A stretch of 64,000 nucleotides of DNA, taken from assembly GCF_008123965.1 (NCBI RefSeq), contig NZ_VSTH01000103.1, positions 78,706-142,705 on the forward strand, given 5' to 3'. Below the pieces are notes generated by a model. That model saw only the letters and a program-made list of their open reading frames with translations. It was not told the origin of the DNA and did no database searches. The DNA is from Bradyrhizobium hipponense (GTDB lineage: Bacteria > Pseudomonadota > Alphaproteobacteria > Rhizobiales > Xanthobacteraceae). The position numbers and the translations under genes are program-made. Numbering within the stretch: position 1 is the stretch's first letter; every line of letters starts with the position of its first letter. Below, piece by piece: positions 35,981-46,535 of the stretch.

Positions 35981-37423
35981 TTATCTTTGCGTATCTCGCC
36001 GCTTGTGCACAACCGCCACGTCGTCGGTGTAGACGCGCTGCCACTGGGGCAGCCGGTCGAGCATCGCTACCGCCGGTGTGCGCGGTGCGAGCAGCGTCGC
36101 GCCGATGTTGTATTCGTCGAGCAGCTTGAGAAAGTCTCCGAGGTCGATGAGCGCCAGGGCACGATTGTAGCGATCGATGAACGGCCCCCCGTACAGTTCG
36201 CCGCGACCATCGATAAAGGTGGGAATGCCGGCAAAGATCAAATAGCCACCAAAAGAATAGTCGTTGAGCACGGACCCCGCCTTGGCGAGGTCGGCTTCGG
36301 CGATGGCAGCCTGAGGGGTGATGATCGGAGCCGGCTTGACGTCACGCGCCCAGGCCAACCCGCTTATCGCGATCAACACACCGAGCCCAATCAGATTCAG
36401 GCCGCGCGACGAGGCGGCAGCATCGTCTACGGCCGGTCCGCCGAACTTCCGACCCAGCGGGGCCGCCAAATAGAGCGGCGCCAGCATGGCCAGCAGATCC
36501 GCACTGCGGATTTGCGCCAGCGCGAAATGGAGCAAGCCGATCACCACCAAAGCCCGCACGACCGGCAGCGTCACGCCGCGCGCGAGCGCAAAGATGCCAG
36601 CCAGCAGCAGCAACTCGAAGCCACCTACGTGACTGAAATCCTGCGGCCGCCATTCCGAGATCCAAGCAAGTGCCGGACCAAGGCCGAGTGTCGTCAGCGG
36701 CATCAGCAGCGGTTCCGGCCCGTAGGGCGTCAGGCAGGACGCCGCGACCGCGAGTGCCGTGAATGGCAGCCACCGCAGGATCGCCTGCGGCCATTCGCTT
36801 CGCCCCTCACGCAGCAGTGCCTCGAGCACCGCAGGGCCGATCAACCCAAGCGCCAGCACCACGCTGCCGTGCAGATTGGCCCACAGGACCAGCAGCGGCA
36901 GGGCCCAGTATGGCGGAGGCCCCTCACGATCCATGCAGCGCACCATAGCCCCTGCCCAGGCCACCATCACCGGCAGGACGAGCACGTGCGGCCGTGCCAG
37001 CATATGCGGCGCCAACAAGATGACGGCCGCCATCACCATGAGAAGCGTCAGAGTTGGCGAAAGCTCGCGCAGCAGGAAGGCGGTGAACAGTCCAAAGGCG
37101 AGCGCTATCGCCGCGGCTGCGACGACGACGACGCCTGGCCAGCCGGAAAGCGCGTAGGCTCCGGCGTAGATGACTTCCGAGAGCCATTCGAAGGTGATCC
37201 AAGGCGCGTCATGCTTCGAAAACGAAAAAGGATCGCTCGCCGGCAGGGTGCCATGCGCTATGATCCAACGCCCCACCTCGATGTGAGAATAGCTGTCGGG
37301 ATCTCCGAGCAGCCGCGGGCCAACGATTAGCAGCAGAGCATAGACGCTAAGGCTCACCAGCCAGGGGAGCGCTGCACGTGCCGAAAACGGTTGAACCGCG
37401 CTGTGGACGACCTGGTCAGTCAT
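35981..37423 (-). CDS. Polytopic membrane protein, GT-C-like (paralogue of 30957-32447)
   Basis: 480 residues from the ATG at 37423, about ten transmembrane segments. It shares with the gene at 30957 the first-loop pattern (GDPDSYSHIEVGRWII, PWITFEWLSEVIY versus MDSDSFWQIKIGQWIL, PWISTSWLSQVLF), the LARPHVLVLPVMVAWAG block, WANLHGSVVLAL, and the C-terminal FGGYLIFAGIPTFIDGRGELYG. So the two genes are duplicates placed at the two ends of the island in opposite orientation. No clear ribosome site precedes the ATG, so the start is less certain. Confidence 0.75.
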   Translation of the reverse strand: MTDQVVHSAVQPFSARAALPWLVSLSVYALLLIVGPRLLGDPDSYSHIEVGRWIIAHGTLPASDPFSFSKHDAPWITFEWLSEVIYAGAYALSGWPGVVVVAAAAIALAFGLFTAFLLRELSPTLTLLMVMAAVILLAPHMLARPHVLVLPVMVAWAGAMVRCMDREGPPPYWALPLLVLWANLHGSVVLALGLIGPAVLEALLREGRSEWPQAILRWLPFTALAVAASCLTPYGPEPLLMPLTTLGLGPALAWISEWRPQDFSHVGGFELLLLAGIFALARGVTLPVVRALVVIGLLHFALAQIRSADLLAMLAPLYLAAPLGRKFGGPAVDDAAASSRGLNLIGLGVLIAISGLAWARDVKPAPIITPQAAIAEADLAKAGSVLNDYSFGGYLIFAGIPTFIDGRGELYGGPFIDRYNRALALIDLGDFLKLLDEYNIGATLLAPRTPAVAMLDRLPQWQRVYTDDVAVVHKRRDTQR

Positions 37424-37628
37424 GGCGGGCCAAAGTAGGGCGCAAGCGTTAAGTTCTTCTTTAATGTTTCTCGCATTTGCCCCAAGGCGGGCTGACGGCT
37501 CCAGCGCTGTGGTGAACGGCAGCGCCGCCTGACGTGACCGGTTCCTCGTCTGCAAGGAGTGTGCGGCTATCGCGCGCTTCTCTCGTGCCCCGGACGCGCT
37601 GCACCAGCGAACCGCAGCCAATAAAAAA

Positions 37629-37651
37629 CGCGGCGTTTCCGCCGCATTTTT
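37629..37651 (-). terminator. Rho-independent terminator after ftsH
   Basis: GCGGCG-TTTC-CGCCGC forms a 6-bp stem. On the minus strand it is followed by GTTTTTTATT, and it starts about 28 bases after the ftsH stop. The A-run on the other side makes it usable in both directions. Confidence 0.75.
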
Positions 37652-37672
37652 ATTTCGATCTGCCGCTTGCGA

Positions 37673-39595
<1,923 letters not shown>

Positions 39596-39862
39596 CGATC
39601 TTCCTTCGTGGTCGCGCGGATCGCGGCCCTGATCCTTGGGCAGTTACTCGGGCAGTTACTCGGACGGTGCGAGGAAATCCCCAAGGAATCCTCTCGGTTA
39701 GACCCATACAATTTAGGTGCCGTCCCGGTCGCTGCCAAGGGAACGAGGTGGGACTATTTATCCCATCTTAGTCCGATTCCCGCTGAAATAATGGCGCCCG
39801 GACCGGGGTTTTTCCCGCCTGGTTAAGGCTGGCCTGACAGCGCGGGCTCAAGACGGCCGGTG

Positions 39863-40945
39863 TCATGATCCGCCCGCATCCGCTTTCCTGATCCGTTCCT
39901 TGCGCCGCCGGGCCGGCGCCGGCGCGACGTGGATACGCCCCCCGGCAAGGCTGATCAAGGCTCCCGCAAGCGTTTGCTTCAGGGCTGGCCGGCCCTTTGT
40001 GGCTGTACGGGCGCCTGCGATGGCCTGATCGAGCGCAGCCAGGAGGGATTCGACCTTGCCGAGTTCCGCCGGCCCCTCATGACCGAGAGCGTTGATAGCC
40101 CGCAGCAGCAGCCGCAATCGAACCTCTTCCGGCAGAGCGGCGAAGCCAGCGGCTTCGAAGCTTCGCCCACCCAGGTCATGCGGCGCATCGCCGCGATCCC
40201 GCAGGCGAAGGAAACGCTCGGCGCCGTCGGCCAGCACCTCGACCGCCGCATTGGCCCGCGCCAGCCGCGCAGCGAGCCGCGCCAGATTTCGGATGTCGCC
40301 GCCCTCGGTTGCGAGCTGCGGCAACAGCGCGCGCAGCCGCGGCCGGGTGAAGGCCGTATCGCGGTTGGTGGGATCGTCGGCAAAGCCGAGCTTGGCCCGC
40401 TTCAGGGTCGCAACGAGCTGCGACTTGGGGACGTCGAGCAGCGGGCGCGCCAGCACGATCCCGTCGCGTTCCGCCAGGCGCGCCATCGCCGACAGCCCGG
40501 CAATTCCGCTGCCGCGCAACAGCCGCATCAACAGGGTCTCGGCCTGGTCGTCACGGGTGTGCGCGGTCAACACGTGGCTCGCGCCGGCCGCACAGGCGGC
40601 TTGTGCGAGCAGGCGGTAGCGGGCTTCGCGCGCAGCGGCAGGCAGCCCCGTCTTCGGCTTTGCCCCACGCCAGCGCAGGGTCCGGTGCGTCAATCCGAGC
40701 GCCGCGGCCTGCCGCTTGACCTCGCGCGCCTCGCGCGCCGCCTCAGGCCGCAGGCCGTGATCGACGGTGACGACCAGCAGTCGAGGCCCGCGCGCAAGGC
40801 TGCGCTGCCAACGTGCCGCGAGCCACATCAGCGCGACCGAGTCGGGCCCGCCGGAGACCGCGAGCACCAGCGCCGGCGCAGTTTTGAAATCGGCGAACAG
40901 CCGCCTGGCCTCGCGCGCCGAAATCGGTGAGTTGTCGTCTGACAT
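39863..40945 (-). CDS. tilS: tRNA(Ile)-lysidine synthetase
   Basis: 360 residues. N-terminal PP-loop ATPase domain with AVSGGPDSVALM (PP-loop SGGxDS) and TAHTRDDQAETLLMRLLRGSG. TilS attaches lysine to C34 of the CAU-anticodon isoleucine tRNA, so that it reads AUA. The C-terminal domain is short, as in other alphaproteobacteria. It lies between ybgF and ftsH, the usual order in this class. Confidence 0.95.
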   Translation of the reverse strand: MSDDNSPISAREARRLFADFKTAPALVLAVSGGPDSVALMWLAARWQRSLARGPRLLVVTVDHGLRPEAAREAREVKRQAAALGLTHRTLRWRGAKPKTGLPAAAREARYRLLAQAACAAGASHVLTAHTRDDQAETLLMRLLRGSGIAGLSAMARLAERDGIVLARPLLDVPKSQLVATLKRAKLGFADDPTNRDTAFTRPRLRALLPQLATEGGDIRNLARLAARLARANAAVEVLADGAERFLRLRDRGDAPHDLGGRSFEAAGFAALPEEVRLRLLLRAINALGHEGPAELGKVESLLAALDQAIAGARTATKGRPALKQTLAGALISLAGGRIHVAPAPARRRKERIRKADAGGS

Positions 40946-41027
40946 GACGCTGCAATCGTCCGCGAATGGACCGCCTGTTTAGCGCAGCTCGGCCCGTCCT
41001 GTCAGGAACGAACCGGCTTTGTTGCTT

Positions 41028-41102
41028 GGGCATGATCTCCGCGCAAACGCGTTCCGCGCTTGCATCTTGCGCTTACACGGCGCTTCCGGTCCGGATCAGG
41101 CT
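41028..41102. repeat. Degenerate palindromic intergenic repeat next to ybgF
   Basis: The segment begins GGCATGATCTCCGCGCAAAC and ends near CCGGTCCGGATCAGGC. From memory it resembles a repeat frequent between genes in Bradyrhizobium and Rhodopseudomonas, whose ends are GGCATGATC and GGATCATGC; here the right end is mutated. It abuts the ybgF stop and may act as terminator or RNA stabiliser. Confidence 0.5.
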
Positions 41103-42125
41103 CTAGCACTTCACCCGCTTCTGCTCGCGGTCGACCGCGGCTTTGACGCCTGCGGAAGCGCGCGGATATTTGCGGCCGACCTCGCCGAAGGCGGCGCAGG
41201 CGGCCTCCTTCTCCTTCAGCGCGGCGAGCGACTGGCCGAGCCGCAGCAGGGCATCCGGCGCCTTGGCCGACTTCTCGTATTTGGTGGTGACGGAGAGGAA
41301 GGCCTCGGCGGAGTCGCGATATTGCTGGCGCTGGAAGTAGCTCTCACCGAGCCAGTATTGCGCGTCGCCGAGCAGCGGATCGCTCGGATATTTCTGCGCA
41401 AAGGTCTTCATCGTCTGCTCGGCGAGCGCATAGTCCTTGCGCTGCATGTAGCCAATGCCGAGGTCGAACTCGTCGCGCGGCGATGCCGAGGGCGGCAGCG
41501 TGGCAAGGCCGCCGCCCGCCGGCGCGGGATAGCCGGGCGGGGTCGGCGCCGGCGTGGCAGCTTGCGGATTGCGCGCGCCGGTGTTGGCGAGATCGAGCGG
41601 TTCGCCGGCGCCGCGCCCGCCGGGCGCCCCGACCGGGGCTCCTGCCGGCATCGGCTGCTGTCCGCCGCCGAGCGCGCGCGGCGCGCCGGGCGCGCTCGGA
41701 TTCTGGCTCGGATCGAACGCATCGCCGCGGCGTCGCGTGCCGGGCGCGCCCGGCTGAGGTGGTTCCTGAGCAATCGGAGCTGGAGCTGCAACCTGCGGCT
41801 CGTAGCTCGGCAGGGCGGGTTGCGGCTGCTGGCGATAGACCGGCGCGGACTGAGCGGGCGGCACGGCCGCGATGTTGGGCTGCGCCGGCGGCTGTCCGGG
41901 GGCGGCTTGCGCGCCGCCCTCGAGCTGACGCAGGCGCTCTTCGAGCTGGCGGTTGCGGTACTGCAGCTCTTCGTTCTGGCCGGTGAGCTGGCGCAGCTGG
42001 TTCTCCAGCCGCTCGATCCGCATCTCAGGGTCGGCATCGTCCGACTGCGCGAGGACGGGCGAACACAGAGAGAGCAGCGCGGCGATCGCCACGATGCCGG
42101 TAATTGCCTTGAATTTCGATGACAT
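41103..42125 (-). CDS. ybgF: Tol-Pal system protein YbgF/CpoB
   Basis: 340 residues from the ATG at 42125 (AGGG upstream); the longer frame to 42275 is not supported. Signal peptide 1-25 (ending VLAQ), a coiled coil about 30-70 (MRIERLENQLRQLTGQNEEL) that trimerises in E. coli, a Pro/Gly/Ala-rich linker of about 110 residues, and C-terminal TPR repeats (FDLGIGYMQRKDYALAEQTM). The protein links the Tol-Pal machine to peptidoglycan synthesis during division. The linker is longer than in enterobacteria. Confidence 0.93.
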   Translation of the reverse strand: MSSKFKAITGIVAIAALLSLCSPVLAQSDDADPEMRIERLENQLRQLTGQNEELQYRNRQLEERLRQLEGGAQAAPGQPPAQPNIAAVPPAQSAPVYRQQPQPALPSYEPQVAAPAPIAQEPPQPGAPGTRRRGDAFDPSQNPSAPGAPRALGGGQQPMPAGAPVGAPGGRGAGEPLDLANTGARNPQAATPAPTPPGYPAPAGGGLATLPPSASPRDEFDLGIGYMQRKDYALAEQTMKTFAQKYPSDPLLGDAQYWLGESYFQRQQYRDSAEAFLSVTTKYEKSAKAPDALLRLGQSLAALKEKEAACAAFGEVGRKYPRASAGVKAAVDREQKRVKC

Positions 42126-42241
42126 TTTGCCCTGACGACGACAGCGAAACGGCCTGCGACGAAACCTTCGACGCATCACACGTTGAAGGGGAGTACGCCA
42201 AAAATGTGACTCGAACAAAGGGGTTTCTATCACAGGACGCT

Positions 42242-42272
42242 GAAACGAAACCGGCGCCCGAGAGGACGCCGG
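42242..42272 (-). terminator. Probable terminator after pal
   Basis: CCGGCG and CGCCGG form a 6-bp stem with a ten-base loop, 35 bases after the pal stop. On the minus strand it is followed by TTTCGTTTC. It would separate pal from ybgF transcription at least in part. Confidence 0.55.
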
Positions 42273-42306
42273 CAAATTGCTTCCTGGTCATGGAACGGGC
42301 GGCTGT

Positions 42307-42795
42307 CTAGGAGCTCGCGTTCAGCACGGTGACGGCGCGGCGATTCTGCGACCAGCAGGAGATGTCGTTGCAGACGGCGACCGGCCGTTCCTTGCCGTAG
42401 GAGATGGTGCGCATGCGGTTCGGGTCGATGCCGCGCGAGGCCAGGAATGAGCGCACCGACTGGGCTCTGCGGGCGCCGAGTGCGATATTGTACTCGCGGG
42501 TGCCGCGCTCGTCGGCGTGACCTTCGATGGTGAAGCTGTAGCGCGGATAGCTCTGGAGCCACTGCGCCTGCTTCTCGAGGGTCACGATCGCCTGCGGGGT
42601 CAGATCGGTCTGGTCGCTTTCGAAGAACACGCGGTCGCCCACGTTCACCACGAAGTCCTGCTGGCTGCCAGGCGTCGCCGCGCTGGCCATCGCATCGGCA
42701 CCCAGGTTCTTGTTGGCGCAGGCGCCCATCGACAGCGCGACCGCGAGCACCGCAGCCAGCTTCAATCCCTGGAGGATGCGCATAGGATGTTTCAT
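42307..42795 (-). CDS. pal: Peptidoglycan-associated lipoprotein Pal
   Basis: 162 residues. Lipobox MGAC at residues 23-26, so Cys26 is lipidated and the protein sits in the inner leaflet of the outer membrane. The OmpA-like domain carries FTIEGHADERGTREYNIALGARRA, which binds diaminopimelate of peptidoglycan. GGAGG precedes the ATG. Normally pal follows tolB directly; here two other genes lie between. Confidence 0.97.
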   Translation of the reverse strand: MKHPMRILQGLKLAAVLAVALSMGACANKNLGADAMASAATPGSQQDFVVNVGDRVFFESDQTDLTPQAIVTLEKQAQWLQSYPRYSFTIEGHADERGTREYNIALGARRAQSVRSFLASRGIDPNRMRTISYGKERPVAVCNDISCWSQNRRAVTVLNASS

Positions 42796-43042
42796 TCCGG
42801 AGCCTCCACGCTCACGTTAGTCCACTGCTGTCCGGTCTACAGGGGGTTGGTTAAGCGAACGTTCCGTCAACCTTGATGGGACGTTGCCAGAGCCGGTCAA
42901 ATGCCCCCCACCGGCGAAAAGCAACCACCATGGTTAATGGGTTGTAAATGTGGCGCGAGGGTGAAGGCAAGCCGCCTCAACCGGCAAAAGCGCAGGCTTT
43001 GCCGGAATTTTGGGCCAGTCGCATGGAGAGCCGGGGATCGTG

Positions 43043-43804
43043 CTAGCGGACGGAACCGATTGCCGAGGCCACCGCGTCCGAATTCCGCTGGGCGGCCAGC
43101 AACACCGGCCGCGGGGCGGCCTGGCGCGGGCTGCTGCGCTCAAACAACATGCGCCGCTCAAACGCACTGGAGCGCATGATCGGAAAGCGGGTCAGGATCC
43201 TGTCCCGGACCTTGGGATAATCCGACGCCATCAGGACCGCCTTCTTCGTCGGCCAGCCCGGAAACGAGCGTGGTTCGCCGAGGGTCTCGCACAGGAATAC
43301 GCGGCGGTAGAACAGCTGATGATCGGTGCGCACCATCGAAAGCCCGACATCGGCATTGAAATGCTCGCAGGCAACGAAGGGTAACCGCACAGTCAAATAC
43401 GGCAATTCCGGGAACCGCTGCTGCATTTCGGGATCGGCAACAAATCGACACGGATCGACAAAAACTTCGCCCCGGTCGAGGCGAGGATGCAGGATGTCGC
43501 CGAACACCTCGGTGGTGTAGGACAGCCGACATTCGGACGTCAGAACGTGGATGCGAACGGCACTGCAGAGTTCATCGTCGACGTAGACACCGAAATTCCA
43601 GACGTTGGGCGCGTCGTCGAAACGGTCGGTCACCCGCTGTGACTCCGACTGCGGGATCAGTCCAGCCTGCAGATAGGCCCGATAACGCATCAGGTGGAGG
43701 CGATCTTTGTCCTCCGGCGTTTCAATGAGCCGATAGTCGATACGATCGAACAGCGCGGCTCCACGTGGAAGAAGCGCCGTCTGCGGTTCGGCCCCGGACT
43801 TCAT
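43043..43804 (-). CDS. FeeM-like N-acyl amino acid synthase / GNAT-type acyltransferase
   Basis: 253 residues from the ATG at 43804 (AGGG seven bases upstream). The core resembles the LuxI/FeeM acyltransferase fold: LHLMRYRAYLQAGLIP, DRFDDAPNVWNFGVYVDDELCSAVRIHVL, and the middle block FVDPCRFVADPEMQQRFPELPYLTVRLPFVACEHFNADVGLSMVR. FeeM joins a fatty acyl group from acyl-ACP to an amino acid such as tyrosine. I assign the family from overall pattern, not from a search, and the product cannot be named. The last 35 residues are basic and probably disordered. A CtrA-type box lies 44 bases before the start. Confidence 0.62.
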   Translation of the reverse strand: MKSGAEPQTALLPRGAALFDRIDYRLIETPEDKDRLHLMRYRAYLQAGLIPQSESQRVTDRFDDAPNVWNFGVYVDDELCSAVRIHVLTSECRLSYTTEVFGDILHPRLDRGEVFVDPCRFVADPEMQQRFPELPYLTVRLPFVACEHFNADVGLSMVRTDHQLFYRRVFLCETLGEPRSFPGWPTKKAVLMASDYPKVRDRILTRFPIMRSSAFERRMLFERSSPRQAAPRPVLLAAQRNSDAVASAIGSVR

Positions 43805-43847
43805 CTGCAATCCCTACGCTACAACAACTTCTGCGAGTAGGACGAGA

Positions 43848-43863
43848 TTAATGGTTCCTTAAC
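43848..43863. promoter_or_regulatory. CtrA-type box upstream of the FeeM-like gene
   Basis: TTAA-TGGTTCC-TTAAC fits the full CtrA consensus TTAA-N7-TTAAC. It lies 44-59 bases before the start codon, a typical site for activation or repression by the cell-cycle regulator CtrA. Binding is inferred. Confidence 0.5.
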
Positions 43864-43957
43864 GAAATTGCAAAGGCTTAGAAACGTTAGGGTTAACCTT
43901 TGCACCCCGTAGAAGTGCGGGATAGCAGATGCCCTCAGAGATGGATGGAGGAAATTA

Positions 43958-46291
43958 TCAAGCGATGGATCGCGATGCGGCGACCATCGGATCATTGCCC
44001 CCGCGACGGCCGTGGGAGGCATTGAGCAACTGACGAATCCGTACGGCCGGAACAGGCCGACTGAATAGATAGCCCTGGCCTTCGGTCACCGTCCCGTCGG
44101 CACTGATCAGTTCGAGTTGCTCGTTGGTCTCGATGCCCTCGACCACGACCGACATGCCGAGGTCGGCAGACAGCCGCGCCACGCCGCGCAGCAGAGTGAG
44201 CGGACGGTCGGTGTCGATGCCTTCCAGGAAGGAGCGGTCGATCTTCACCTTCTGCATCGGGAAATTGTGCAGATAGCTGAGGCTGGAATAGCCGGTACCG
44301 AAATCGTCGAGCGAGATGTGCACGCCGAGCGCATGCAATTGTGACAGGATGTCATGGGTGAGTTGGGTATTGCGCAGCAACGAGGATTCTGTGATCTCGA
44401 TCTCGAGCCGATGCGCCGGCAGCCCCGAGACCTCCAGGGCGTAACGGATTTCGCTCAGCACGTCGCGCTGGTGGAACTGGTGCGGCGAAAAATTGACGGC
44501 GACGCTGACGCCGTCCGGCCACTTCATGCATTCCATGCAGGCGCGGCGGAGGATCCAGCGGCCGAGATCAACGATCAAGCCCATGTCCTCGGCGACAGGG
44601 ATAATGTCGATCGGCGAGACCGTGCCACGCACAGGATGATTCCAGCGCAGCAGCGCCTCGCAAGTGGTGATCTTGCCGGACTTCAAATTGATCAGCGGCT
44701 GATAGAACAGCTCGAATTCCTCGTTGGCGAGCGCCTTGCGCAGGTCGAGCTCGAGGGTGCGGCGCGCCTCCACGGTCGCCGCCATCTCGTCGCGGAAGAA
44801 GCAGAAGGTGCCGCGGCCGTCGGCCTTGGCGCGGTATAGCGCCATGTCGGCGTTCTTGAGCAGCGTATCAGCCCGGACGTCGCCTCCCGGCGAGGTCAGC
44901 GCGATGCCGATGCTGGCGCCGATCTCGACCAAATGATTATCGATGCGGTAGCGCTCGCTCAGGCGCTCGACGATACGCCGGGCAAGACTCGCGGCGTCCT
45001 CGGGCGAAGAGATGTTCTGCTGGAACACGACGAATTCGTCGCCGCCGAAGCGCGCGACGAAATCCTCAGGGCGCAGCATCTCGCGCAAACGGTTGGCGAC
45101 CGCGCACAGGAGCTGGTCGCCGCAGGGATGACCCAACGTGTCGTTGACCTGCTTGAACTGGTCGAGGTCGACGAAGAGCAGGGCCGATAGACGCTCCGAA
45201 TGCCTCGCGACCGCGAGCAACCGCTCGATTTCGTCGCGAAAACTGACGCGGTTAGGCAGCGCTGTGAGATCGTCATAGCGCGCAAGGTGGCTGATCCTGG
45301 CCTCGGCATTGCGCCTCTCAGTGACATCCTCAAGCAGCACAACCGCGCCGCCGTCGGCCATTGGCTGCACGGTCCATGACAGCGAACGGTTCCTCTGCGT
45401 ATCGGGATCAGAGGTAATGATCTCCTTTGCCTGCAAGGTTTCGATGTCGGCAATGATCGACTCGCCGCTGGGCGCTGAAATCGATCCCGATTCGACGCAC
45501 GCCGCGACGATGTCGCGCGCGCTCGTCCTGCTCCGTGCGAGATTGTCAGGCAGGCTCATCATCGCGGCAAAGCGGTGGTTCATCACCGCGAGCTGGCCGT
45601 CGACGCGAAACATGCACAATCCATGCGGCATGTTGTTGAGGGCGGTGTCGAACTGGCCGGCGAGCGCCGCCTCGCGCTCACGCGCGACAACCGCCCGCAA
45701 GAATATCCTGTGCAGATTGGCCGAGAGCTTCATGACGGACAAAAGAAACGCGGCACACACGACGGACATGGCCACGTAATAGGCCGTGGCGTGCAGCGCC
45801 AGCGCGATCACCGCCGGGCCGAATATCAGGGTGGCTTGCAGACGAAAGATCGATTGCCGTCCGTAGGCTCTCCCCGCTCCTCCCGCCACGATTCCGGTGG
45901 TGACCGAGAGAGCGATCATGTGAGCGATGGCGTCGTCATTGCTCAACAGGGTCGTGGAACACCATAAGCCAATCACGATGGCCTGAATGAGCGCTCCTAT
46001 TTGGTAGCGGTTCTGCCAGCGCGCAGCTTGTTCGACACTAAGGACCGACTTTCCAGTCTGGTACCGGTGCAAATCGAAGGCGCGTATAGCTCCCGCGATA
46101 ATGAGAAGCGGGACAAATCCCCAGATCAGCGTCTGTCCCGTCTTCAGCGCCGTCAGGGATGCCGAGAATGCCGAGAAGACGATTCCGGTCAGCACCGTGC
46201 CGGGAGCCTCGAACAACGAATCAGTCAGCGCCGCCGAAAGATTCGGCGAGGATTTTTGATCGATCTCTCCGCTCTGGCTGTCGAACTGCAT
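43958..46291 (-). CDS. GGDEF-EAL protein with membrane N terminus and PAS-like segment
   Basis: About 777 residues from ATG at 46291 (no clear ribosome site, so the start is uncertain; the open frame continues upstream into tolB). Five or so hydrophobic segments at 30-190, a PAS-like segment 210-330 ending in the linker EDVTERRNAEARISHLARYDDLT, GGDEF domain with intact RFGGDEF (416-420) and EAL domain with intact CEALLRW (545-547), plus DDFGTGYSSLSYL. Both active sites look competent, so it may make and break c-di-GMP. It sits between tolB and pal on the same strand. Confidence 0.88.
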   Translation of the reverse strand: MQFDSQSGEIDQKSSPNLSAALTDSLFEAPGTVLTGIVFSAFSASLTALKTGQTLIWGFVPLLIIAGAIRAFDLHRYQTGKSVLSVEQAARWQNRYQIGALIQAIVIGLWCSTTLLSNDDAIAHMIALSVTTGIVAGGAGRAYGRQSIFRLQATLIFGPAVIALALHATAYYVAMSVVCAAFLLSVMKLSANLHRIFLRAVVAREREAALAGQFDTALNNMPHGLCMFRVDGQLAVMNHRFAAMMSLPDNLARSRTSARDIVAACVESGSISAPSGESIIADIETLQAKEIITSDPDTQRNRSLSWTVQPMADGGAVVLLEDVTERRNAEARISHLARYDDLTALPNRVSFRDEIERLLAVARHSERLSALLFVDLDQFKQVNDTLGHPCGDQLLCAVANRLREMLRPEDFVARFGGDEFVVFQQNISSPEDAASLARRIVERLSERYRIDNHLVEIGASIGIALTSPGGDVRADTLLKNADMALYRAKADGRGTFCFFRDEMAATVEARRTLELDLRKALANEEFELFYQPLINLKSGKITTCEALLRWNHPVRGTVSPIDIIPVAEDMGLIVDLGRWILRRACMECMKWPDGVSVAVNFSPHQFHQRDVLSEIRYALEVSGLPAHRLEIEITESSLLRNTQLTHDILSQLHALGVHISLDDFGTGYSSLSYLHNFPMQKVKIDRSFLEGIDTDRPLTLLRGVARLSADLGMSVVVEGIETNEQLELISADGTVTEGQGYLFSRPVPAVRIRQLLNASHGRRGGNDPMVAASRSIA

Positions 46292-46535
46292 CTGATTTGT
46301 ACGCGCATCCTGTCCGGCGCGTACTTTTACCCAGTTCAGGTGAAGTCTTTCTGAGGGAACATCGTTAAAGTCGAGTTGTTTTGAACCCTCAACAATCGAA
46401 ATAAGCCAATAGAAACAAAGCACTGGGAAAAGTTTGCCGAGCACAACCTTAAAGATTTGTTGCCGCGGACAAACATCTCGCAAAGTTTTCGGAAAAAGGC
46501 GCGCGTTCAAGCGAACGCGCGCCGAGGTCCGGCCG

